Shown: positions 13,145-24,575 of the stretch, in pieces
How positions within the stretch are numbered: the stretch's first letter is position 1
Layout of the letters: the number at the start of each line of letters is the position of its first letter
Source: Mytilus trossulus
Taxonomy: Eukaryota > Mollusca > Bivalvia > Mytilida > Mytilidae
Direction of reading: 5' to 3'
DNA: 64,000 nucleotides
Assembly (NCBI RefSeq): GCF_036588685.1
Contig: NC_086375.1
Location: forward strand, 39,454,566 to 39,518,565
Program-made: the position numbers and the translations under genes
The notes under the pieces: generated by a model
What the model was told of the DNA's origin: nothing
Seen by the model: the letters and a program-made list of their open reading frames with translations, nothing else
Database searches by the model: none

Positions 13145-13343
13145 TACTATGATTGAAACAGGTATTTTCCTCATGAGGAAACTTTTGAATTAAAATTCAG
13201 TTTTATTGCTAGTTAAACTTCTCACGTGTATGTCAGTCGCCTAAAATGACATTATATCGTCAACGATGTGAGCAAAAAAAAACAGACAACTTTCAATGGC
13301 ATGCAGGATATTTGCAGCAATCAAAACATTTACCTTTACAAAA

Positions 13344-13610
13344 CGATATAGGAAGATGTGGTATGAGTGCCAATGAGACATCTCTCTGTCCAAAATATAA
13401 CAATTTATAAAAGTAAACCATTATAGGTCAAGGTACGGTATTCACCACGGAGCCTTGCCTCACACCGAACAACAAGCTATAAAGAGCCCAAAAATAACTA
13501 GTGTAAAACCATTCAAACGGGAAAACCAACGGTATAATCTTTTTAAAAAACGAGAAACAAGAAACACGTATAAATTACATAAACAAACGACAACTACTGT
13601 ACATCTGTAC
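13344..13610 (+). repeat. AAGATGTGGTATGA-type dispersed repeat
   Basis: It starts with AAGATGTGGTATGAGTGCCA and runs on into CCATTCAAACGGGAAAACCA. The 3' half recurs at 34384-34545. The 5' half recurs at 26198-26300, 29975-30065 and 53993-54085, and in reverse at 25855-26035, 57770-57985, 58735-58935 and 59035-59185. The frame at 13455-13661 is a by-product of it. Confidence 0.75.
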
Positions 13611-13850
13611 AAACGCTGTAAACTTTACCTTTATGTAAATCAAAACCATATTCATTTGTGAAGTTTTTGTGAATATAATAGTAAATTATTGAGAGATGAA
13701 ATATTTTAATTTATGGAACGAACTTTTGGTTTTCTGTTTTCTGTTTTTCATGAAACCGCTTCATCGAGCTAAAGTGTTATGAATGTCCATCTCGTCTCAT
13801 GATTTTAGGGTTTAAATTTTTTAAGCATCGACTGCCGCTATTCGTGCTGT

Positions 13851-14034
13851 TTCAATGAGCTATGGCATTGATTGTCTGTTCACATGTATTTGATGTATGT
13901 CTTAATGTTTGCACTTATGCATTATGTTTGTGTATAAACTTGTTGTAACCTACTCGAACTGTCGAGGATCATGTGCCCATTTGGACACATGCTATACCGT
14001 AATGTCACAATAGTGAAATATAACATAAATCAAG
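13851..14034 (+). repeat. 184-bp repeat, copy 1
   Basis: It is nearly identical to 16538-16722 (a few substitutions only), from TTTCAATGAGCTATGGCATT to CATAAATCAAGAG. It has no coding content. Its second copy sits at the junction of the tandem duplication at 15871-17388. Confidence 0.85.
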
Positions 14035-15870
14035 AGTTTCAAGTGAAAAGTTGAAATTATCTCTTCAAACATTTTAAGGACACTATCACGAGTTGGACGA
14101 CATCTTATAGAATGCCTGTGAAATGATATATAATGACGGATATGTTGTAACCACAATCCCGTCCTGTTGCTTTTTCGCCTGAGACCTATCGATATGGACT
14201 ATTCATCGGGTTAGTACTAAAATGAACATCAGCAACACGACGGATACCACAAGTGTAGCAGCACCGTTCCTGTAAACATGAGAATACCTGCAGTCTTATA
14301 ATCGTTTTATTCAGTTTTTATATTACTAAGTTGTATGGTGTGCCCTGTTCTTGTTGTTTGCCTTTATGTCGTTCTTTTGTTGAAATGAAATGTTCTGTCT
14401 GTTTTCGACTAACGAGTTTGAATATCCCATTGGTATATTTCGCCTCTATTTTTCGAAATCTAAATAAATGATATGGTATCTGATTCTTATACTGGAGATG
14501 ATACACTTTTATCAGCAAAATCATAGTTAAGGGGAGATAACTATAAAATTAATTGATTTTCTTTAAATGTTTGAGGGATTTGTCTTTTTTGCTTATTACA
14601 AAATGTCCTTTTATGTGTGTAAATAGTACGAAAAGTATTGTATATAAAAAAAAACAATCACAGTTGCTTGTTTCAATTTTACTGTACATTTTACATAGTG
14701 ATATGTACATATATTTTGATATTAAATTTAAATACGAATTGTGGCCTGCATCATAACTTTTCATTTTGAATTTGCTCTGTATGCTAAAATGAAGAAGTAT
14801 GTAGGAAGCAGTGATGCTGCAGTAACTACTACTGCTATGTGTTGTTTAATTATCTTATCTACCAATAAGGGTCTTGCACGGTCAGTGTTGTGAATTAAAT
14901 CAAGTTTAAATGGAAAAGCATTTTATCAAGTGTGAAATGAAATCAAAGAATATGTTCAGTACCAAATATCGATTATCTGTCGCTGAATACTGCAAGTTTT
15001 CAAACATTTGTTTAGCATTATGCATTGTCTGTATCATTGGTCACTATTGTGTGCTTTATTTTTATCTCAAAGTTTAACGTATAAAGTAATAGGTAAGCAG
15101 AGGTTATCATCGTGAAATTTACAGAGCATTTTGTTTCGACCTCAACATAGACTTTAACCTTATTATAATTGGGTAATAAGAGTTACACGTATTACTTACT
15201 CCCAGTTATCGCTAGCAAATCCGAAACAGCTTCCATGTGATTTAATTCTCTTCACCAACTGTACAAAGCAAGGAATATGTGTGTTGTGTTCCATTCGTTT
15301 GATGTGTTTGAGCTTTTTATTTTGCCATTTGTATTTTTCTTGGAGTTCTGTATTTATTTATTTTTTTACATTTTATTGTTTCTCATAACTAATATAGATA
15401 ATACGTAAAATACATAAATAATGTTTTTGGGTGTTATGTGATTCCGAGAAAAATAAAAGTATTAATAAAAAAAATGTTTGAGAAGGTTGACGAGTGTATA
15501 TCCGATGACACTTTCAATTCACTCGTTTGCCAGGGAAAAAATATACAAATATACATATAAGGTAGTGTTACCATAACCGTTTTAAGATAATGCTGATAGT
15601 TTAGTTGATGTTACATGTATATTAGGATGTTTATGATTGATTTCCCATATAAGAACGGATTTAAAACTCGTATTTCCGTATTCCTCACTTTAAACACTTA
15701 ATAGTTTGTTTCCTTAAATGGGCAAGTTATATCATTACGCTTCCGATTTCTGAAAGAAAGGTAAGTTTGAGTAAAAAAAGGAGGAACTATAGTATAATGT
15801 TTCTAAAAAATCGTCTAAATGACTAAATAATGTTCCTGGTAATCATTAGCACACCAGCGCACAAAACCTC
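14035..15870. other. Intergenic stretch with old dispersed repeats
   Basis: Contains a copy of the CTGTCCCTCTGG-related family at about 14130-14470 (with the CAGCAACACGACGGATACCA segment) and a fragment of the CATTCGTTTGATGTGTTTGA family at about 15285-15385. No gene is recognised. Overlapping frames at 14549-14764 (minus) and 14553-14756 (plus) are complementary shadows in AT-rich DNA. Confidence 0.55.
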
Positions 15871-17388
15871 GGAAACTGTTTTCAAAAAGATGTTCTCGTA
15901 AAACAATAACGTGTGTTAATATGTTTAAAACAAGTAAATACCAAAAGTTCTTATAATAACTACCTTTGATGGATAGGAAAACTTCCTGATGTTCCCCACG
16001 ACGCTTTATTTGTTTACATATTGACCATATGATTTATTATACATTGTCAACACATCACGGACTATCACAATTTTCAATAGTTATCAAAAGTCAAAACCGG
16101 TAACTTCATGGCAGAAGAAAATTAAGATGCTCACTGTGTATTGTAAAAGCTTAATATGTTCAAGTCGTAGATTTAATCGGGGTTTTTTTTAATTACAGCT
16201 ATTACATTAATGCTAGCAAGACAAACCTTTGTTTGCCTTGCTTGCTTTGCTTGTAACAGTGTTTGCTCAAGCATGGCAAATTAGATAGGCGGGGCTTCAG
16301 CTTGTATACATCATACTTAAATTTTATTGGACGTTATGATTGAAGTTAAGGACACTAAATTTTAAAACCTCACAGGATGACAAATATAAAGCGCAATTGT
16401 AGATTTTTTTTTTCTCGAAGATATGCATTTTCATCATCCAGCTTAAAAGACTCGTCAAATACTTTAAGTAAAACAAAATAGCTATTCGAACACACCTACT
16501 AAGATTTTGTGATTCATTACATAGGTATTTCAATATTTTCAATGAGCTATGGCATTGATTGTCTGTTCACATGTATTTGATGTATGTCTTAATGTTTGCA
16601 CTTATGCATTATGTTTGTGTATAAACTTGTTGTAACCTACGCGAACTGTCGAGGATCATGTGCCCTTTTGGACACATGCTATATCGTAATGTCACAATAG
16701 TGAAATATAACATAAATCAAGAGAAACTGTTTTCAAAAAGATGTTCTCGTAAAACAATAACGTGTGTTAATATGTTTAAAACAAGTAAATACCAAAAGTT
16801 CTTATAATAACTACCTTTGATGGATAGGAAAACTTCCTGATGTTCCCCACGACGCTTTATTTGTTTACATATTGACCATATGATTTATTATACATTGTCA
16901 ACACATCACGGTATCACAATTTTTAATAGTCATCAAAAGTCAAAACCGGTAACTTCATGGCAGAAGAAAATTAAGATGCTCACTGTGTATTGTAAAAGCT
17001 TAATATGTTCTAGTCGTAGATTTAATCGGGTTTTTTTTTTAATTACAGCTATTACATTAATGCTAGCAAGACAAATCTTTGTTTGCCTTGCTTGCTTTGC
17101 TTGTATCAGTGTTTGCTCAAGCATGGCAAATTAGATAGGCGGGGCTTCAGCTTGTATACATGATACTTAAATTTTATTGGACGTTATGTTTGAAGTTAAG
17201 GACACTAAATTTTAAAACCTCACAGGATGACAAATATAAAGCGCAATTGTAGATTTTTTTTTTTCTCGAAGATATGCATTTTCATCATCCAACTTAAAAG
17301 ACTCGTCAAATACTTTAAGTAAAACAAAATAGCGATTCGAACACACCTACTAAGATTTTGTGATTCATTACATAGGTATTTCAAAGTT
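15871..17388 (+). repeat. Tandem duplication, period about 852 bp
   Basis: The stretch 15871-16535 is repeated almost exactly at 16723-17388. The spacer 16538-16722 is the second copy of the 184-bp repeat seen at 13851-14034. The second half of each unit is the left arm of the foldback element that follows, so the first copy is a truncated arm ending at about 16535. Confidence 0.9.
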
Positions 17389-18632
17389 TGACCCATATAT
17401 TTTATCATTTAGTACTGTCATGTTTTTATGTTACAAAGTCAACCTGTAGCTTTTATATATAAAAATGATAGAATCTGAAGCAAGATGATGTATCAAATGT
17501 TCTTGCTTTGTACGTTTTCAAAACAAAATATTCATCTCAAACACACCCTAATATAAGAAGGTTCTCTCGATTTTCTCCTTTTGATACAATTGTTACCAAT
17601 TTTGATTTTTTTTTTCTTGAGTCACATAATGGAAGGGCAGACACGGAAATAACTGAACTTATAGATTGATATGTTCTCCGTCCGTAGTAATTTTTAAAAA
17701 ATCGGAAGTTATGCATTTTCTTCATCCAACTTGATAGACAACCATGTCTTCGACTTGATATCTAATTGTTCTGCTTAACTATGTAATAGATAAATTGAAA
17801 ACTTATGCAAATGTTTGGGGTTTTTTTTACAATAAAACACTTCATATTTGAGAAGATTTTTTTTATTTTATTTGTTTCTATTCACTTTAAAAAAAATTGT
17901 TACTATATATAGTAAACATTACAGAAAGCATTTATCGCCTTCTCTATAAACAAAGAATAATCAGTTTGAAGGTTTGCAAGCAAAAAATAATCCAAAGTGC
18001 GCAATATTCAATAACAATGGACATAATAAATAAAAGGGATGAATTAAGTCATTTACCCCTTACTTAACTTATCCTTTTTATTCGAAAATCAAGTGCACCT
18101 TCTTATGTCAAGGTGTGTTTGAGATGAATATTTTGTCTTGAAAACGTACAAAGCAAGAATATTTGATACATGATTTCGCTTCAGATTCTACCATTTTTAT
18201 ATAGCAAAGCTACAGGTTGACTTTATAACATAAAAAAATCACAGTACTAAAAGATGAAATATATGGGTCAAACTTTGAAATACCTATGTAATGAATCACA
18301 AAGTCAGGGTAGGTGTGTTCGAATAGCTATTTTGTTTTACTTAAAGTACTTGACGACAGTTTTTTAAGTTGAATGATGAAAATGCATATCTTCGAAATAC
18401 ATATTTTTGGATTCCATTTCTACGATTGCGCTTTATATTTGACATCCTGTAATGTTTAAAAAAAATAGTGTCCTTAACTTCAAACATTACGTCCAATAAA
18501 ATTTAAGTATTATGTATACAAGCTGAAGCCCCGCCTATCTAATTTGCCATGCTTGTGCAAACATTGATACAAGCAAAGCAAGCAAGTCAAACAAAGATTT
18601 GTCTTGCTAGCATTAATGTAATAGCTGTAATA
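17042..18632. mobile_element. Foldback-type element with arms of about 540 bp
   Basis: The left arm is 17042-17575 and the right arm, in reverse complement, is about 18083-18632. Both outer ends read ATTACAGCTATTACATTAAT. The central 0.5 kb is AT-rich with no recognised gene. Open frames at 16933-17124, 17220-17408 and 18510-18692 are arm-derived. Target-site duplication cannot be judged, because the left flank is itself inside a tandem duplication. Confidence 0.75.
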
Positions 18633-18723
18633 TAATTTATAAAAGAGGATCGAAAGATACCAGAGGGACATGCAAACTCTGCTGTACAGCATACTTGTAT
18701 TTCGTGTATTGTTTTGTACATAT

Positions 18724-18961
18724 ATATATTTATTAAAGTTATGTACACCGGTATGTACATGTAAACATTACCACGTGTATTTGTTTATAAAAATTACACG
18801 TGTTTGAAAGTATATAATAGGTTAAATGTTTTTCATTGGTCGAGTTAGAACTGACCATAATATTTGAATAAGGTCATTTCAAATATTTCGTGCTATACTT
18901 TTGGCGGTTTTGTATATTAAAGATATTGTCATTCGAGGTTCGCTTTTGGTGCAGTAAAGTT
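18724..18961 (+). repeat. Split direct repeat A1 of the retrotransposon
   Basis: 238 bp starting ATATATTTATTAAAG and ending GCAGTAAAGTT. It matches A2 at 23339-23578 apart from a 2-nt T-run difference. It forms the left terminus and probably carries the promoter. Confidence 0.9.
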
Positions 18962-18969
18962 GTAAGCTT

Positions 18970-19754
18970 GTGCTTAACCTGAGTATGTCTGAGAATAGAG
19001 AAGGAAGTCCAATGTCCGAAGGTGAGACTGAGCATTCACACATTTCAACCGGTAAATCACAAAGTAGCAACCACATAGTAGAAGAGCGCCGTGATTTAGC
19101 TGATACTTTTGAACTTTTTAAAGTATATTTTGACAATAAGCTTGTAGATCTTAAATCAGATTTGGTCCGAGAACAGGACGTAATTTCCAAAAAGTTAAAG
19201 GAAGAGGTTTCCCTTAAATTCAAGCACGAGGGCAACAAAATACAATACAAATTTAACGAGGAAACTATTACCGAGTTAAACAAGGTTTATAGCTTTGTTC
19301 CCCGTTCAGAAACCAAGGTGTCGCGTATCATCATAGACCTCATAGATAAGGTTAAGGGCAGAAACAAACTGATACGCATAGCAGATACTTCAGCCGGTGG
19401 TTGGGCTACTGTCAGAGAGTATGAAGCAAATGTTATCGCTTCAGACTCTGAAGATGAAAGAAAATCCGCCAGGCGGAGTCCAGAGCCATGCGTTCGACTA
19501 AAGACAAATACCGACGCCCAAATCCCTACAAGACAACTTCTAGACCGGCTCCCGTTGAAACTGCTCCTAATCCTTATTATTCCAATCAGTATCAGCGTCA
19601 GAACCCGCCGCCCTTTCGAGCTGGCAGCGGGCGGCGTGAGCCGTCCCAGCACGATATGTGCCATGCCTGTAAACAATTTGGCCACTGGAGGAAGAACTGT
19701 CCAAATATCAAACGCAACCAGTTCAACTTCAACAATACACAACAGAACAATTAA
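18970..19754 (+). pseudogene. Gag-like protein with CCHC zinc knuckle, frameshifted
   Basis: The frame opens shortly after A1. The first possible start is near 18970, and a later Met at 18985 begins MSENREGSP. An acidic, serine-rich N-terminus is followed by a predicted helical, charged middle. At about 19455-19490, in an A-rich run, the reading frame must shift by one base to enter the frame 19488-19754. That frame carries a proline-rich stretch and a CHACKQFGHWRKNC knuckle (C-x2-C-x4-H-x4-C) before the TAA at 19752. The knuckle is typical of retroelement nucleocapsid domains. The shift could be an inactivating indel or, less likely, programmed. Confidence 0.8.
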
Positions 19755-21794
19755 CAATGAACAGTTAGTTAATGATAAGTATTTATATTTATTTTTTGAA
19801 TTTGTTAGTGATTATTGTTTAAATCATGATATTGAGATTTTGCTTAGACAAGTAAGATTTTTTGAAAATTTCAAATCCAACACGGGTATTTTCTCTGGTG
19901 TAAAGGGAGGTTAGCTAAAAGTATTCAGTACTGGGAGCATATCGGTGCTAATTCATTTATTTTAGACACACTGAAAAATGGTTATCTTATTCCATATATT
20001 TATACTCCTTCGAGCATGTACATGAAAAATAACAAATCTGCTCTTAAGAATGATGATTTTGTTAGCAAATCTGTAAATGAACTTGTTCTTTCAGGTTGCG
20101 TCATCGAGGTCCCTTTTCAACCTTACATTGTCAATCCGCTCAGTGTAGCTACTCAAAAGTCTGGGAAAAGGCGTCTAATTTTAGATTTGAGCACTTTGAA
20201 TTTATCGGTGAAAAAGGAAAAGATTAAATTTGAAGATTGGAAAATAGCTGTGCAATACTTTCAGAAAAATGATTATCTGTATAAATTTGATTTAAAGTCT
20301 GGTTATTTTCATTTGGATATATGTCCACAGCAGCACACGTATCTAGGTTTTTCGTGGGAAGATAAATTTTATTGCTTCACTGTTTTAGCATTTGGTCTTT
20401 CAACGGGTCCTTACATATTTACAAAGTGTCTCAGACCATTGGTCAAGTATTGGAGAAAAAATGGTATAAAAATAGTTTTATATCTTGATGATGGATTTGG
20501 TATGAATAACGAAAATAATGAATGCATCAAAGATGCTGAATTTGTGAAACAATCACTTTTGAGTGCGGGTTTTCTTCTGAACGAAGAAAAATCAGTTTTT
20601 ACTCCTGTACAGAAGTTGGAGTGGTTGGGAATCATTTGGGATTCATGTAATTTCACTTTATGCATTCCTCAAAGGAGAATTGACGAATTATTTCAATCTA
20701 TTCATAATGTTTTCAGAGAAATTCCATATATTTCTGCCAGAAATTTAGCCCAGGTAACGGGTAGAATTATAAGTATGTCTCCTGTGATCGGAAATATTAC
20801 TAGAATAATGACTAGATATTGCTATATGTCTATCGAAAGTAGAATGTCATGGGATAGTTATTTAGTTTTAGAAAGTAAAAGTTTTGTGATATCGGAATTA
20901 AAGTTCTGGCTTGATAACATTGCTAATGTAAATTTTAAAACATTAAATCAATATAGTCAGTCACATGTAATGGTATTTTCTGATGCTAGCAGCATAGCTG
21001 CCGGAGCATGTACAGTAGAGTTGGAAAGTAAAATTTTTCACACTATGTGGAAATCCACTGAAGTGTTAGAGAGTTCCACGTGAAGGGAACTAAAGGCCAT
21101 ATAATTGGCGTTGATGTCTTATCAACATGCATTTGCGGGAAAATCCTTAAAATGGCTAACTGATAATCAAAATTGTGTCAGAATTGTTCAAGCAGGAAGC
21201 ATGAAAGAAAAACTGCAAGATATAGCAATTTCCAGTTTTTCTATTTGTTTAAAAAATGGAATCTCCATTAACATACAATGGATTCCGAGAGGTGAAAATT
21301 CGAAAGCTGATTATATCAGTAAAATCATTGATTATGAAGACTGGGGAGTCTCAGAATTGTTCTATACTTTTATTAACGACCTTTGGGGTCCTTATACAGT
21401 CGATCGTTTTGCTAGTTCTCGTAACACAAAATTAGAAAGATTTAACTCTTTATTCTGGAATGTAAATACAGAAGCTGTAGACTGTTTTACTCAGAATTGG
21501 TCTGGTGAAAACAATTGGATTGTACCACCTATTTACTTAGTATTGAGAGCTATAAAACATGTAATTGCTTGTAAAGCTAGAGGTACTTTAATTGTACCAA
21601 AATGGATATCTGCGACCTATTGGCCTTTCATTTTTGATAAAAATATGAATTACAGAAATTACATATCTGATGTTATTGAATTTTGTGGTATTTTTGTCAG
21701 TGGTTCTAATAGACAATCAATTTTTGGCACTGAGCCTTTTATTGCTCCAGTATTGGCAGTGAAGTTAGATGCGACAATGATAACAAGGCCCTAG
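19755..21794 (+). pseudogene. Reverse transcriptase - RNase H polyprotein, disrupted
   Basis: The RT core is in the frame 20016-21083, with motif A YKFDLKSGYFHL (about residues 89-100 of that frame) and the catalytic YLDD (about 156-159). An RNase H domain follows: VFSDASS, then RELKA, then TDNQN across 20974-21170, and the later PRGENSKAD. The C-terminal part has the VDRFAS...FN segment usual in DIRS-like pols. Defects: a one-base frame change near 19908 (the N-terminal frame ends at VKGG), TGA at 21081-21083 where a tryptophan codon is usual before RELKA, and TAA at 21102-21104. The ATG at 20016 is therefore not the true start; homology extends upstream (RLAKSIQYW). The copy cannot make an intact pol without suppression. 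Confidence 0.9.
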
Positions 21795-22115
21795 TGCACT
21801 AATGTGTATTGTAGCTGGCGAGGTTAAAGTTTCAAGGCCCTTGTACACGAACGTGTATTGTAGCTGGCGAGGTTAAAGTGGCGAGGTCCTAGTACACGGA
21901 TATGTATTATAGCTGGCAAGGTTAAAGTTACGAGGCCCTAGTACATGAATGTGTATTGTAGCAGGCAAGGTTGTTGTTGATAAGGCCCTAGTGTGTATAT
22001 ACATTGTAGAAAGCATGGTTGTATTCAACACGGCACTAATGTATATAGCATTGTAGCTGGCATGGTCAAATAAATATTGGACAAGGTCCTGTTATGTTTA
22101 CAGTGGCATGGTTCA
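21784..22115 (+). repeat. 49-bp tandem array inside the retrotransposon
   Basis: Six to seven units of about 49 bp, starting CAAGGCCC/CGAGGTCC at about 21784, 21833, 21882, 21931, 21980, 22029 and 22080. The core is GTGTATTGTAGCTGGCGAGG. Units decay towards the 3' end. The array fills the gap between pol and the recombinase frame and is non-coding. Confidence 0.9.
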
Positions 22116-22138
22116 ATTGTATATAAGTTTTTAATACT

Positions 22139-23188
22139 TTGACATTTTATAATGTTTGTTTCACGATTGCACATTTTTCAGATATTTTTCGAGTTGGTAG
22201 ATGGACACAGAATTCAGATATTTCGGATGAACTTTCTACATTGAAAGCTAGATTACCAGAGTACTGCTTGAGCTCACGTTCTCTGAACACTCGTAAAAAG
22301 TACCAGTATGCCTTTAATGCTTTCTGTAAGTGGACTAAAATACACAATATTACTCCTTTACCTTCATCTGATTATACAGTTTCTCTATATTTGATTCACA
22401 TTTCACAGAATGCAAAATCGACAAGCAAGATAAATGAAGTAATATACGCCATTAGCTGGGCACATAAATTGGCTGGATTTAATAATCCTTGTACATCTGA
22501 ATTAGTAACGTTTGTAAACGAAGGAGCACAGAGAAAATTGGGACATTTTATCACTAAGAAAGATCCTATTACACCAGACATTTTACGAAAGATTGTTCAT
22601 ACTTATGGTACTCTTAATAGTAATCTTGAAGACTTAAGAACTGTTTGTATGTGTTTATTAAGCTATGCAGGTTTTTTAAGGTTTTCAGAACTAGTTAATT
22701 TGAGAGGTATCGATATAAAAATGTATTCTACACATGCAAATTTATACTTGGTGAAGAGTAAAACTGATATTTACAGAGAAGGGAGGGATGTGGTTATTTC
22801 TAGAACTAATCTTGTAACTTGTCCTGTCTCCATGCTAGAACGATATCTCAAATTAGCTAGTATTACATCAAATTCTGATGAATTTATTTTTAGATCCGTT
22901 AATTTTTGTAAGTCTGATAATTCTTATAAACTTAGAAGTACAGGTCCGTTGTCATACACGAGAGCTCGAGAAATACTACTTTCAACTTTACAGAGTATAG
23001 GCTTAGATAGTAAAAAATTTGGACTGCATAGTCTCCGTTCAGGAGGGGCATCGGCTGCTGCAGCGGCTGGTGTAGAGGACAGATTGTTCAAAAAGCATGG
23101 TCGGTGGAAAAGTGACACGGCCAAAGACGGTTATGTTAAAGAGTCTTTGAAGGATAGACTTTCTGTAACAAATAATATTGGAATTTAA
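22139..23188 (+). CDS. Tyrosine recombinase of the retrotransposon
   Basis: An open frame of 349 codons. Catalytic residues of the tyrosine recombinase family are all visible: Arg181 in LRFSEL, a Lys near 206-208 in VKSKTD, His297 and Arg300 in HSLRSGG, His320 and Trp323 in KHGRWKSD, and nucleophile Tyr332 in DGYVKES. This enzyme would integrate circular cDNA by recombination at the B1/A2-type junction, without target duplication. The frame opens with TTG and has no in-frame ATG before the catalytic domain. A splice-acceptor-like CACATTTTTCAG ends at 22181, so expression may need splicing or a non-AUG start. Unlike gag and pol, this frame is uninterrupted. Confidence 0.92.
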   Translation: MTFYNVCFTIAHFSDIFRVGRWTQNSDISDELSTLKARLPEYCLSSRSLNTRKKYQYAFNAFCKWTKIHNITPLPSSDYTVSLYLIHISQNAKSTSKINEVIYAISWAHKLAGFNNPCTSELVTFVNEGAQRKLGHFITKKDPITPDILRKIVHTYGTLNSNLEDLRTVCMCLLSYAGFLRFSELVNLRGIDIKMYSTHANLYLVKSKTDIYREGRDVVISRTNLVTCPVSMLERYLKLASITSNSDEFIFRSVNFCKSDNSYKLRSTGPLSYTRAREILLSTLQSIGLDSKKFGLHSLRSGGASAAAAAGVEDRLFKKHGRWKSDTAKDGYVKESLKDRLSVTNNIGI

Positions 23189-23236
23189 TGATGTATTTTT
23201 TCGTTTATTTTTTCTTTACCCTTTCTTTATTTTTCG

Positions 23237-23339
23237 AAGCTTTCCTGCACACTGTCAGGCGAGCTGATCCCATACAAAGGTGTTGAGTTTATTTCGTAAA
23301 TAATTTATGTTCGCTTGAAGTTATGAATTAGAACATAAA
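23237..23339 (+). repeat. Split direct repeat B1
   Basis: 103 bp, AAGCTTTCCTGCACACTG to GAACATAAA, abutting A2 directly. It matches B2 with a single substitution. Confidence 0.9.
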
Positions 23340-23578
23340 TATATTTATTAAAGTTATGTACACCGGTATGTACATGTAAACATTACCACGTGTATTTTTG
23401 TTTATAAAAATTACACGTGTTTGAAAGTATATAATAGGTTAAATGTTTTTCATTGGTCGAGTTAGAACTGACCATAATATTTGAATAAGGTCATTTCAAA
23501 TATTTCGTGCTATACTTTTGGCGGTTTTGTATATTAAAGATATTGTCATTCGAGGTTCGCTTTTGGTGCAGTAAAGTT
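23339..23578 (+). repeat. Split direct repeat A2
   Basis: A 240-bp copy of A1 that starts immediately after B1. The 233 bp between A2 and B2 (23579-23811) are unique, begin with a CCCACCCTCCCACCC tract and contain no frame of note. Confidence 0.9.
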
Positions 23579-23811
23579 TCCCACCCTCCCACCCGACTTA
23601 ATGTATTTTATTTGTGTTATTTTTTATTAATATGAATAATAATGTGTGTAAGAACAGAATCTTTATTTGATTCATAAAATGTATTTTCGTACATAATGAA
23701 AATTGTTTTTATTTTTGTAGATTGGTTTTTGTGTTTGTTACCTGCAGCGGCCTAGGCAGACAGTAACACTGATGAACATTTTTTACGCTGCATTTGTCTT
23801 TAATAAAATTA

Positions 23812-23914
23812 AAGCTTTGCTGCACACTGTCAGGCGAGCTGATCCCATACAAAGGTGTTGAGTTTATTTCGTAAATAATTTATGTTCGCTTGAAGTTATG
23901 AATTAGAACATAAA
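23812..23914 (+). repeat. Split direct repeat B2, right terminus
   Basis: The second copy of the 103-bp B repeat. The element ends at GAACATAAA and host DNA resumes at GAATCGTATTCG. Confidence 0.88.
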
Positions 23915-24555
23915 GAATCGTATTCGTAACAGTGTGGCTGTGGACATTGATTGGTGCACTTTAATTTCCCATTGACTGGGACAGATTAGGTGAACGTTCG
24001 TCTATAACGCCCATAGATCACGACGTCCTTAGTCATAGACATTTAAACTGTGGGGTCATCAAAGGTTCTCAACGCCTAAATAAAATAATTCGAATTTGTG
24101 TTTTGAAAAAAGAATGACTTACTGGCTTTAAAAATTGCAGTGCATATTTTGATTGATTATCTTTTTCGGACGTCAACGATATTTAACAATTGCGATTGTC
24201 GAATAATGTCATCTTTTAACTTTTTTATCTGGTCAAAAAATTTATTTTAGAACGAATGCATAATCCACTTTCAAAAGTTGTGCGAATACATAACATATAG
24301 ACAAAATATACTTCTGCCCTGTCTTTTTCGTACTTGAAAGTTATTGGATAGTAAGAAAGCTATTTGGATTAAACCTTTTAAAATTTGCATGCATTTACGG
24401 TATTGTATTGGTAAAACTGTTCTGCTATACTGCTACTACTTTGTGAAAAACCTTGGCAACAGAAACGCATTCATCTTATTAATATTCAAATCGACCCAAT
24501 TTACATAGAAATGGACGACTTCGTGCATTTTGTGATCGCAAATAAAATATTTTCC

Positions 24556-24575
24556 GGACCATACGCGTATGGTCC
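24556..24575. other. Perfect 20-bp palindrome
   Basis: GGACCATACGCGTATGGTCC is its own reverse complement with no spacer. It lies in intergenic DNA about 640 bp right of the retrotransposon. The function is unknown and it may be chance or a decayed element end. Confidence 0.7.

Larger units (their letters stand above)
18724..23914 (+). mobile_element. Ngaro/DIRS-type tyrosine-recombinase retrotransposon
   Basis: The element is 5.19 kb with the split direct repeat order A1 (18724-18961), genes, B1 (23237-23339), A2 (23339-23578), B2 (23812-23914). This order, and a tyrosine recombinase in place of an integrase, define the Ngaro/PAT branch of DIRS-like elements. It encodes a gag-like protein with a CCHC knuckle, RT-RNase H and a recombinase, all on the plus strand. 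A1 and A2 differ only by a two-base indel and B1 and B2 by one substitution, which implies recent insertion. Even so, the gag and pol frames carry frameshifts and two nonsense codons. A 49-bp tandem array lies between pol and the recombinase gene. Confidence 0.9.

Noticed and set aside
19287-19757. 156-codon minus-strand frame opposite the gag region
   Set aside because: A shadow of the retrotransposon gag; the plus strand carries the zinc knuckle.
21784-22115. CRISPR-like array
   Set aside because: The 49-bp units are directly contiguous tandem repeats without unique spacers and lie inside a eukaryotic retrotransposon.
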